Shown here one piece after another: positions 1 through 6,191 of a DNA stretch of 20,550 nt; the stretch's first letter is position 1; each line of letters opens with the position of its first letter. The notes under the pieces were generated by a model that was given only the letters and a program-made list of their open reading frames with translations, searched no databases and was not told the DNA's origin. Source of the DNA: a virus; IMG/VR virus record IMGVR_UViG_3300010430_000544, positions 1 through 20,550 of that record, one strand, 5' to 3'. Both the position numbers and the translations under genes were made by a program.

Positions 1-61
1 CGATTACGAAACCTTCAAAAATTCCGCCGGTCATGTGCTTTTTGAATGCAACTGTTACCAT
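1..61 (-). CDS. 5' end of a gene cut by the window edge
   Basis: An open frame starts with ATG at 61-59 and runs off the left edge, giving about 20 residues beginning MVTVAFKKHMTGG. The start overlaps the stop of the upstream small gene as TAATG, and a GGGAG Shine-Dalgarno sequence lies about 8 nt upstream inside that gene. This is the translational-coupling pattern seen elsewhere in this phage. A second in-frame ATG at 34 is possible but has no clear ribosome binding site. Too little is visible to suggest a function. Confidence 0.6.
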   Translation of the reverse strand, partial: MVTVAFKKHMTGGIFEGFVI

Positions 62-246
62 TATTTTGACTCCCGGTTGCGCAGTTCCATCGCAGCGTAA
101 TGAACTTCGTCAGCGTAGTATCCAGCATTTTCGCCGTCTGGCATGGCTTCCATTGCTTCGCGAGCGTCCTTGGCAAGGAACCGCAGTTCTGCAACCGTCT
201 TGCTCTTCAAGCCTTTCTGGTATTCTGCGTGGTTCATTGTCTTCAT
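61..246 (-). CDS. Small phage protein of unknown function (61 aa)
   Basis: A 61-residue, mostly hydrophilic protein beginning MKTMNHAEYQKGL, rich in Ala, Glu, Lys and Met, probably helical, with no membrane segment or cysteine. A GAGGA ribosome binding site lies about 9 nt before the ATG. The stop overlaps the next start (TAATG), which supports a real coupled gene. It sits at the distal end of the replication operon, where phages usually keep small host-interaction or accessory proteins. I do not recognise the family. Confidence 0.65.
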   Translation of the reverse strand: MKTMNHAEYQKGLKSKTVAELRFLAKDAREAMEAMPDGENAGYYADEVHYAAMELRNRESK

Positions 247-283
247 TGTGCTTTTCCTCGACTGTTGCGTTGTGCTGTTACTA

Positions 284-309
284 GGTTTATCGGCGTCACT
301 GCCGAAACC
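284..309 (-). other. Hairpin in the leader of the 61-aa gene
   Basis: GGTTT and CGGC pair with GCCG and AAACC, giving a 9-bp stem with a 2-nt bulge and a 6-nt loop. It lies in the 145-bp non-coding stretch 247-391. No T-run follows on the minus strand, so it is not an intrinsic terminator. It may be an mRNA processing or stability structure, or chance. The remainder of this gap is AT-rich, with a run of seven T on the minus strand around 330, and I see no convincing promoter. Confidence 0.3.
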
Positions 310-391
310 TTTAGCGTTTTAGAAAAAAATTTGTTCAATTCTCGGTTGCGTTCATTAATAATGGACAATCAAAGTCCCTGTACGCGTTCCT

Positions 392-556
392 TCAGGTTTT
401 CTTCGTCCATTTCAATCGCCAAATCGGGTCACGTGAAAGCGTAAAAGCCGCTTCGAAAAACCGTGCGGACAAAGCCCAGTTTTCGGCGTGGCGGGATTCT
501 ATGCCCTTTCTGACCAGTGCGTGTAGTTCGGTTTTGATGTCGTCTGCGTTGATCAT
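392..556 (-). CDS. Small protein of unknown function (54 aa), possibly frameshifted near its end
   Basis: ATG at 556-554 with an AGGA ribosome binding site about 8 nt upstream opens a 54-codon frame beginning MINADDIKTELHALVRKG and ending at TGA 394-392. The first 40 or so residues look like an ordinary small helical phage protein. The last dozen (IWRLKWTKKT) do not. In the -1 frame from about position 426 the sequence instead reads DLAIEMDEENLKERVQGL and stops at 371-369, a more natural acidic helix. Either the gene has lost one base, or there is a sequencing error, or ribosomes shift frame. The function is unknown. Confidence 0.5.
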   Translation of the reverse strand: MINADDIKTELHALVRKGIESRHAENWALSARFFEAAFTLSRDPIWRLKWTKKT

Positions 557-630
557 TTCTGTATCCTATTTCTATGTGGTCTTACTTATGTTATCGACCA
601 TATTACGCCGAACTTTATAGAACGCAATAA

Positions 631-1143
631 TTATTTTTCGTCTTTAACATACACAAGCACATTGTATTCCTGCGGCGACACGTTAACAAGTTCGATGCTA
701 TCGAAAAACTCGGACAATGACGCGCGCCACCAACGCGAGTCGTTCACGATCAAGTGTGCGTTGCGCCCGTCGTTCAGGTACTTATTTGCCCGCCGGGTGC
801 TGATATTCAGGAACGCGACGGTTCCGGTCAGCTCGGCAATGTGTCGCAGGACTGAACGCAGGTTTTCTGGCTCGATGTGTTCCAGAACATCGGTACATAC
901 AACTATGTTCGCAGGTAACGGAACGCCGTCCTTGCCGGGCACCGCAGGGTCATACTCGCCAATCGGGAATGGAAGTGCTGCCCTCAGTGCGCCTTTGCCG
1001 CAACCGTAATCAAGAACGCTGCCGCCGAACTGGTCGACAAGTCCCTTGATAGTGTCCGCCCATCGTGATCCGCCGGTACCATACCCCGGACGGTCGCGGT
1101 GTAGTTGCTTGTTCAATTGAACATAACTGTTTGAAATCAACAT
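631..1143 (-). CDS. Class I SAM-dependent methyltransferase
   Basis: A 170-residue protein with a Rossmann-fold SAM-binding signature. Motif I is VLDYGCGKG (residues 43-51), an acidic motif EYDP lies near 63-66, and VVCTDVLEHIEP at 81-92 matches the motif IV region of small-molecule and RNA-type methyltransferases. There is no DPPY or PC catalytic motif of the usual DNA adenine or cytosine enzymes, so the substrate is open. I chose ATG 1143 rather than a longer frame to 1203. The shorter start overlaps the end of the UvrD-like gene by 7 bp and is preceded by a purine-rich AAAAGG site, whereas the extra 20 residues lie wholly inside the helicase C-terminus. Its position at the end of the primase-helicase genes suggests nucleic-acid or nucleotide modification, or defence evasion (inference). 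Confidence 0.8.
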   Translation of the reverse strand: MLISNSYVQLNKQLHRDRPGYGTGGSRWADTIKGLVDQFGGSVLDYGCGKGALRAALPFPIGEYDPAVPGKDGVPLPANIVVCTDVLEHIEPENLRSVLRHIAELTGTVAFLNISTRRANKYLNDGRNAHLIVNDSRWWRASLSEFFDSIELVNVSPQEYNVLVYVKDEK

Positions 1144-2714
1144 GTCGCTACCTTTTCGCTGAATGAAGGGAATTTGTATCGGCTTTCGCCCTGTGGTCCG
1201 CAAATATACAGGTTGTTTTTCGTCCTACTCGCCCCGACATAGAACACGCGGTGTTCTTCGTCGCGGTACTTCGTGCCACGGTTGAATATTTTGGCGGTTT
1301 GTCTTGCCATATCCGGCAATAACAATACATTATCGGCTTCCCCGCCCTTGACGCCGTGGATTGTCGACAACGTAACGCGTGGATTTTTCAAGCTTTCGCC
1401 ATTTTTAAGGACCCTGCGGTAATAGTCGCACTTTTTTTCAGATATTTTTGTTAGCGTGTCCCACCAGTCGCAGGTAATGTCAGCCATTAAGCCGAATTCG
1501 TCGCGCAGTTCGTCGTAACATAGCGGGTCGTCGTCTTTCACGTCAGACATACGGACTTTAGCGCCATAGGCGACGTGTTTTTTCGTCACCAAAACGTCGT
1601 ATAGCTGTTTTGCACGCCCGCCGGTAATACACTCGCCTTTCGAAAGCGCTACCCACGCATGAATTGCGCCCATGTCGGACGGGTTTATGATTTCGTAATC
1701 GCTGCGCTTGATCGGCACGCCCTTGTTCATAAGCCACGCTTGCACGGATTTCAAAAACGCATTGTTGCGCGCTAACACCATCCATTCGCCGCCTTCCAGT
1801 ATTGGCGCCATGCCGAAAGTTTGCACGTGCTTAACAATTCCTTCGCCTTCGCGGTGGGCCCATTGCTTTTCGTACCGTGCGGTAATTTTCCCGGCAATCC
1901 AGTTCGCTAACATCCACGGTCTACGCGGCAGGCGCCAAGACTTCGACAACACACGGCGTTCGCCTTGCAGCTTCAGGAACTGCCCGACGTCGGCGCCGTT
2001 CCACTGATAAATCGCCTGATCGTCGTCGCCGGCAATATACAGTTCTTTGACACCTGAGAACATGCGGTTGACGAAATCCCACTGCGCGGCGGTCAAGTCC
2101 TGCGCTTCGTCGATTATTGCAATATCAACGTCAAGCGGCGGATATTCCATCGCTACGGGTTCAATTATCAGATCGGTAAAATCCCGCAGACCGAACGTTT
2201 GCTTGTACGCGCTCAGTTCCGCCGATAAATCTTTGAACTGCTTACCATTTCGCCCGATGCTGTAGTTCAACGCGTCAAGTGGTAGCGTTCTAATGTATTC
2301 GATCAACGGCAGTTTCATGTTTCGGGCAACGTCGATCATATTCAACAAGTGGTTGCTTTCGTTTGTGTTTCTGGTTTCTGTCGTGGCCCAACTGGTTTTT
2401 TGCCCGGTCAGGTTGTCCAACCCGATTCGTGCGCCGATTTCCTTGTAGTTGTCAGCGTGCATGAAATCATCGTTTTTCAATCCCATAATGCGCGACGATA
2501 ACGAATGCAACGTGCGGAAATACGGGAAGTCTTCCGCCGTGAAGCCGAACCGGTCCATAGCGCGCCCCCGTGCTTCGTATGCCGCCTTTTGCGTGAACGA
2601 CACGTACGCTATCTTGTTCGGGGAAATCTTGCGCGACAGGCAGTCGTCGACCACGTCAAGCAACGTCGTTGTCTTGCCGGTACCCGGCGGTCCCAGTATT
2701 AACTGCCGATTCAA
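1137..2714 (-). CDS. UvrD/Rep-like superfamily 1 DNA helicase
   Basis: A 525-residue SF1A helicase that would unwind DNA 3' to 5' using ATP. Visible motifs in order are Walker A GPPGTGKTT (8-16), VSFTQKAA (motif Ia, 38-45), IIDEAQD (motif II, 200-206), GDDDQAIYQW (motif III, 229-238), SWRLP (motif IV, 259-263), STIHGVKGGEADNV (motif V, 450-463) and VFYVGASRTKNNLYI (motif VI, 490-504). It is shorter than cellular UvrD (about 720 aa), as is usual for phage versions. The start appears to be TTG at 2714, overlapping the primase TGA as TTGA. No ATG is available before Walker A, and the GGAG upstream is very close, so translation probably depends on coupling with the primase. It likely serves replication with the adjacent primase. 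Confidence 0.92.
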   Translation of the reverse strand: MNRQLILGPPGTGKTTTLLDVVDDCLSRKISPNKIAYVSFTQKAAYEARGRAMDRFGFTAEDFPYFRTLHSLSSRIMGLKNDDFMHADNYKEIGARIGLDNLTGQKTSWATTETRNTNESNHLLNMIDVARNMKLPLIEYIRTLPLDALNYSIGRNGKQFKDLSAELSAYKQTFGLRDFTDLIIEPVAMEYPPLDVDIAIIDEAQDLTAAQWDFVNRMFSGVKELYIAGDDDQAIYQWNGADVGQFLKLQGERRVLSKSWRLPRRPWMLANWIAGKITARYEKQWAHREGEGIVKHVQTFGMAPILEGGEWMVLARNNAFLKSVQAWLMNKGVPIKRSDYEIINPSDMGAIHAWVALSKGECITGGRAKQLYDVLVTKKHVAYGAKVRMSDVKDDDPLCYDELRDEFGLMADITCDWWDTLTKISEKKCDYYRRVLKNGESLKNPRVTLSTIHGVKGGEADNVLLLPDMARQTAKIFNRGTKYRDEEHRVFYVGASRTKNNLYICGPQGESRYKFPSFSEKVATC

Positions 2715-4273
2715 AACTCCAGACCGTCGTCATAATCGTTGTCAGCGACCACCTTGCCGGTACGCACGAACGATTCAGGCACGACCCAATAGTTCAGTTT
2801 CTTGTTCCCTGTCGCCGTGGTTGTTTTCTTTTCAAGCCCAAGGTTGCGCAGTTGCGTCCATAGCACGTTGGCAACCTTCACCGGGTATCTGTGTTGCTGT
2901 AGGAACTTCGAAAAGTGTTCAAAATGGAACAGGTATGACCCATTTTCGAACAGAACCATGCCGCTCAGGATGTCCACACGCGTCTGTGCTTCCGGCGCCA
3001 CTTCGATATAGTCTTTCAGGTATGCGCCAAGGTTCGCGGTTTCCGTCAGTTCGTATGGAATGTCAACAACTTCGTGGTTCATTAACCAGTGTTGTATCAT
3101 TTGGTCCCACATGTTGTTGTTCATGCGCGGCGGCATTTTGTCCAGTTTTTCAAACACTTTTTCGCGGAATTTCATATTGCTGGTCAGTTCCGGACGCGAA
3201 AATTGGACGTCCCTGCCATTAATGGAAATGATGTATCGCGGCGGGTCGTCCATCTGTTCACCGGAAACGTTGACCTGCACAAGCTTTCGCACGCCTTCAA
3301 TGTTCCATTCGTCCCATACCTGCACCAACCCGCCCATAATGCCGTACTCGCGGGTTTGACATAGCGGCTTGTTGCACACTTCGGCGCACACCGGTTCCTT
3401 GCAAAGGTACCCGTATTCCTTGTCACCCGCCAGCGACTTGAATATTGTCGCCTGAATTTCCTTGAACGGCAGTCCCGGCGCGAAATATTCGCCGTTCCAT
3501 GTCAGGACCTGTTCTTCCCAGTCGTCTGGGTGCTTTTTCTTGGCGTATATCGCGAACTGAAATAGCGACTTGTTACGCTCGCCATCGCTGACGCCAGATG
3601 TTGCCATTTGCTGGATGCACGGCGGCGCATCGGAAAACGGTATGTCCTGCGCAACGATCTTTCTTGCCTCGAAGTCTTCCGGCAGGACCCGCTTGCTTTC
3701 GGCATAGTCAAGGAACTTTTCGAAATCTGCGATAGGCTGGTTGTCGTCGTCGAACGCGTACCGTTCGGTGTATTTCGCGTTGAAGTACGGCAGGTTTATC
3801 CAGTTGCCGACCTGTCCTTTTTCCAGCTTTTCTTGTTTTGGGAATATCTCGATTTTCGGATATCCTAACGCGGTCGCCAGTGTGCCCAGTTTCTTCCGTA
3901 CTGTTTCCGCAGACATCGGTTCCGCGAAGAACATGTACAGATGTGCGCCGCCTGATTTTGATTTGCACCATACCAGCGGAAAACCGGATTTCTTCGCGTC
4001 GCCCACGAACCGCTGTACCGCGAATTCGTCGTACACGTCGAAGTCTACAGCGGCGAAACTACACGTGCCGTCGTCAGTGATAGGAACAACGCCAATACCG
4101 TATTCGCCGGACAAGTGGGCTTCCCAGTGCTCGCGGGTCACTTCGCCTTCGACGGTCTTTGCGCTGCCTTCAACCTTGCTGTCGCGTTCGCGGCGGTTCC
4201 CCTTTTCGCGGAATTCGCCGTGTGCGCGGTCAAGCCCAGAAAATAATTTACTGATTCGTTCGATTTTATCCAT
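2711..4273 (-). CDS. Archaeo-eukaryotic-type DNA primase
   Basis: A 520-residue protein with an AEP-superfamily catalytic core. AAVDFDVYD carries the metal-binding DxD (Asp77, Asp79). SKSGGAHLYMFF (105-116) is the SxH nucleotide-binding motif with His111. KIEIFPKQ, then GNWINLPYFN (156-165), complete the core. It resembles the primase domain of TOTE-type and phage bifunctional primase-polymerases. A helical PriCT-like region follows at about 228-285. Then comes a four-cysteine cluster with spacing C-x4-C-x3-C-x4-C (Cys291, 296, 300, 305), probably zinc binding. The C-terminal 200 residues are unassigned and contain no Walker A, so helicase activity would come from the adjacent UvrD-like protein. 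ATG 4273 is preceded by GGTGA and, 12 nt upstream, by the T-run of a terminator. Confidence 0.85.
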   Translation of the reverse strand: MDKIERISKLFSGLDRAHGEFREKGNRRERDSKVEGSAKTVEGEVTREHWEAHLSGEYGIGVVPITDDGTCSFAAVDFDVYDEFAVQRFVGDAKKSGFPLVWCKSKSGGAHLYMFFAEPMSAETVRKKLGTLATALGYPKIEIFPKQEKLEKGQVGNWINLPYFNAKYTERYAFDDDNQPIADFEKFLDYAESKRVLPEDFEARKIVAQDIPFSDAPPCIQQMATSGVSDGERNKSLFQFAIYAKKKHPDDWEEQVLTWNGEYFAPGLPFKEIQATIFKSLAGDKEYGYLCKEPVCAEVCNKPLCQTREYGIMGGLVQVWDEWNIEGVRKLVQVNVSGEQMDDPPRYIISINGRDVQFSRPELTSNMKFREKVFEKLDKMPPRMNNNMWDQMIQHWLMNHEVVDIPYELTETANLGAYLKDYIEVAPEAQTRVDILSGMVLFENGSYLFHFEHFSKFLQQHRYPVKVANVLWTQLRNLGLEKKTTTATGNKKLNYWVVPESFVRTGKVVADNDYDDGLEF

Positions 4274-4285
4274 AGTTCACCGGGT

Positions 4286-4316
4286 AAAAAATGCTGCCCG
4301 GGTTTCCCCGGGCGAC
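4286..4316 (-). terminator. Intrinsic terminator/attenuator before the primase gene
   Basis: On the minus strand a perfect 7-bp GC stem GCCCGGG/CCCGGGC (4313-4307 and 4302-4296) encloses a GAAA tetraloop. Three bases (AGC) separate it from the six-T run at 4291-4286. The lower stem can extend through imperfect pairs almost to the T-run. It lies between the SSB-like stop (4352) and the primase start (4273), and the T-run ends only 12 nt before the ATG. With no room for a new promoter after it, it should work as a partial terminator that lowers primase, helicase and methyltransferase expression relative to the SSB-like gene, or be overridden by antitermination. Confidence 0.8.
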
Positions 4317-4351
4317 ATTATTATGCTTCCAAAATAACAACTTTGTTACCG

Positions 4352-5158
4352 TTAGAACGCGGTCCCATCGTTCGGCTCTTCGTGGTAGGCTGGCGCTGCC
4401 TCTTCGTCCGAATCGGACAACGTGTCGGTGGCTTCCTTAATTTCACCGGCACGGATTTGACCTTGGAATTCAACGGCGGCGTCAAACAATTCCTGATTCT
4501 GCACCAAACCGCTAAACTTCAAGTCCCAACCCCACCACGAATTGTCGTCCTTGCTTTCGCCTTCGATACCGACCTTGTACATAATGGCAGCGGTCGGAAC
4601 GCCTTTCGCCTTACGCTTCAGGTTGATATCGGAGTTTAACCGCTTGCTTTTCTTCAACTGCGACCGTTCCATGGTGATAATCAGCGGTTCAAACGAACCG
4701 TCTTCGTGCACCAGCATGACGTAATGGTACCGGGTATCGGAAATCTGGTTACCATTTGGCAGAATGTCACGGCTCTTGTCGTCGCGTTCGGCAGTTAACA
4801 GCATTTCCAGACCGACAGACGTCGGATGCTCGGCAACATATCCGCCGCCGTCTTCCCGGGTCTTCCATTCCATGAATGCGCGGCGGTAGTATACCGGCAC
4901 AATATGGACGTCTTCCTTGGTGGTATCAAGGAAATCTTGTGAAACGGTGTTGAATATCATGCCCTCTTCGGCGCCTTTGATATACTTGCCGTTTGATTTG
5001 GAAGCCTGCGGCGACAGTCCTTGCAGGATACGCAGGAACGGAATTGCGAACGAATCACTATCCGCCTGTTCCAGCGCAGCGTCTTCGAAATCTGCGTACT
5101 TGTTGTCGTTCAGGAATGCGGGCAAAGTCTCGCCCTTTTTGGCTATTGCTTTCGTCAT
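4352..5158 (-). CDS. SSB-like phage protein (probable single-stranded DNA-binding protein)
   Basis: A 268-residue protein whose body is rich in aromatic and basic residues (VPVYYRRAFMEWKTR at 87-101, ERSQLKKSKRLN at 164-175, NSWWGWDLKF at 206-215), compatible with nucleic-acid binding. It ends in an acidic tail (DSDEEAAPAYHEEPNDGTAF, 249-268) with a terminal Phe, like the C-terminal protein-interaction tips of SSBs and gp32/gp2.5-type proteins. It lies just upstream of the primase and UvrD-like helicase. Proteins of this appearance in related phages are, as I recall, annotated as ssDNA-binding. Its leader contains a hairpin and a pseudoknot resembling the T4 gene 32 autoregulatory site, and a terminator follows the gene, both fitting a stoichiometrically controlled SSB. 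No OB fold can be proven by eye; an annealing or recombination mediator is the alternative. Confidence 0.62.
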   Translation of the reverse strand: MTKAIAKKGETLPAFLNDNKYADFEDAALEQADSDSFAIPFLRILQGLSPQASKSNGKYIKGAEEGMIFNTVSQDFLDTTKEDVHIVPVYYRRAFMEWKTREDGGGYVAEHPTSVGLEMLLTAERDDKSRDILPNGNQISDTRYHYVMLVHEDGSFEPLIITMERSQLKKSKRLNSDINLKRKAKGVPTAAIMYKVGIEGESKDDNSWWGWDLKFSGLVQNQELFDAAVEFQGQIRAGEIKEATDTLSDSDEEAAPAYHEEPNDGTAF

Positions 5159-5181
5159 TTTTCAGTTACCTTTCAACGTTT

Positions 5182-5213
5182 ATGGGCGTAAGATGCCGCG
5201 CCCATATCGGCAT
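5182..5213 (-). promoter_or_regulatory. H-type RNA pseudoknot in the SSB-like gene leader
   Basis: Read as minus-strand RNA, the arms come in order S1 5' UGCCG (5212-5208), S2 5' AUGGGCG (5205-5199), S1 3' CGGCA (5198-5194) and S2 3' CGCCCAU (5188-5182). Every pair is Watson-Crick. Loop 1 is 2 nt, there is no gap between the stacked stems, and the last loop is 5 nt. An extra A-U pair (5213/5193) can lengthen S1 to 6 bp and leave 4 nt. This is sterically sound: a 2-nt loop spans the deep groove of a 7-bp stem. The structure ends 23 nt before the ATG, and the linker between them is A-rich and carries AAAGG. It resembles the gene 32 autoregulatory pseudoknot of T4/T2 in size and gene context. 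Confidence 0.6.
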
Positions 5214-5220
5214 TTTTAAC

Positions 5221-5241
5221 GGTAACCGTTCACCGGTCACC
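5221..5241 (-). other. RNA hairpin 5' of the pseudoknot
   Basis: As minus-strand RNA, GGUGACCG pairs with CGGUUACC over 8 bp with a 5-nt loop (GUGAA), including one G-U wobble. The same sequence as plus-strand RNA would have an A-C mismatch, so it suits minus-strand RNA. No U-run follows, so it is not a terminator. It starts 7 nt after the stop of the upstream gene and could insulate the pseudoknot leader or mark a processing point. Confidence 0.4.
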
Positions 5242-5248
5242 TGTCAAA

Positions 5249-5830
5249 TCACTTTTTCTTCGCTTTTGCCTTTTTCGGAAGTGTGACTTTAGCCACAGAG
5301 AACCGGAATACACTAATGATTTCTTCCGGTATCGCCTGTTCTGGGTCGTCCAGCTCAAGCTGTTTTTTGGCCCACGCGTTCAGTGTGCCGGCGTGGATCG
5401 CTTCCTTGATGGAATACGGCAGGTCCTTTTCTTCCGCGTAGTCAATCGCTTCCTGCTTCGCTTCGTCTTCCCCGGTACCGAACGAAAACAACACGTCGTT
5501 TTTGATAATGTCGCCGTGCCCATGTCCGCGCAGCCAATCAAACGCCGGCAGTTTGTTTGCCGCCTTGATGTTGCAATTCAGATCGTCCTTGACCGAAATC
5601 TTGGCGCCGTTCGACAGTGTGAATTCCGACAAACCGACCTGCTTCATTGCTTCAGGTAGTGTTTCCGTGCGCATTTGCAGGTATGAAGCCTTCAGGTTTT
5701 TAACGGTTTCTTCGGCGTCGTTTATCTGCTGTTCAAGCTTCACCTGTTGTTCCGCCAGTTCGGCGATTGTTGACAGTTCGCCTTCGTTCGGCAGCTCGGC
5801 TTTTTTACCCGCTGAATAATCAATTGCCAT
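5249..5830 (-). CDS. Coiled-coil phage protein of unknown function (193 aa)
   Basis: A 193-residue acidic-to-basic protein. Residues 20-52 (STIAELAEQQVKLEQQINDA and onward) form a clear heptad-like coiled coil. A central segment (about 70-130) is followed by a lysine-rich tail (KKAKAKKK). ATG 5830 has an AGGAG site about 10 nt upstream. It sits directly upstream of the SSB-like gene in the replication operon, which suggests a partner or accessory in DNA metabolism (inference). The basic tail could contact nucleic acid. I recognise it only as a type commonly found beside phage SSB genes, without a known activity. Confidence 0.8.
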   Translation of the reverse strand: MAIDYSAGKKAELPNEGELSTIAELAEQQVKLEQQINDAEETVKNLKASYLQMRTETLPEAMKQVGLSEFTLSNGAKISVKDDLNCNIKAANKLPAFDWLRGHGHGDIIKNDVLFSFGTGEDEAKQEAIDYAEEKDLPYSIKEAIHAGTLNAWAKKQLELDDPEQAIPEEIISVFRFSVAKVTLPKKAKAKKK

Positions 5831-5836
5831 TTCTAT

Positions 5837-6181
5837 TTAACTCCTGATATCAAAGGAAAGTTTCATGTATTCCCGCCGGGTTCTGTCCCAGCGTAGAACG
5901 TTGAATTTCCCACGGTTGATTTCTGACGCCAGCGCCAACGTTAACCCGATGGCTGCCGGGTCCCCAATACATAGAATGCAGTCGTCGTCCATGTAATCCT
6001 TTAGCAATTTACGCACTTCGTGTACGTCGTGTTGTGTAAAATACGACACCCCATGGTGTGGAAACATCGGTGCCGTGATTTCGCCAAAGGCGGACGCAGA
6101 CGAAATGTCATGCACATTTACACGGCGCCCGCTTTCCCTGTCGAAGCGTGAAGGTTGTTGCACCAAATAAACTTTTGCCAT
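5837..6181 (-). CDS. Conserved-looking phage protein of unknown function (114 aa)
   Basis: A 114-residue soluble protein starting MAKVYLVQQPSRFDRESGRR, with no membrane segment. I chose ATG 6181 over a frame extending to 6214 because AAGGGAG lies about 7 nt upstream and the longer frame would run into the end of the SNF2-like gene. It contains a hydrophobic strand-turn ILCIGDPAAIGLTLALA (about residues 69-85) and a basic C-terminal region (RWDRTRREYMKL). It begins 10 nt after the SNF2-like helicase stop, so the two are co-expressed. Its function is unknown, but the position implies a role in replication or helicase regulation. Confidence 0.78.
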   Translation of the reverse strand: MAKVYLVQQPSRFDRESGRRVNVHDISSASAFGEITAPMFPHHGVSYFTQHDVHEVRKLLKDYMDDDCILCIGDPAAIGLTLALASEINRGKFNVLRWDRTRREYMKLSFDIRS

Positions 6182-6191
6182 TCTCACTCCC

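Noticed and set aside
2449-3222. 257-aa plus-strand open frame opposite the primase and UvrD-like genes
   Set aside because: Antisense to strong motif-bearing genes; cysteine- and serine-rich low-complexity translation typical of a shadow frame.
5242-5247. TTGACA as the -35 of a promoter before the SSB-like gene
   Set aside because: No acceptable -10 at 16-18 bp (TACCGT at 17 bp). The sequence is better explained as the end of the upstream gene plus RNA structure.
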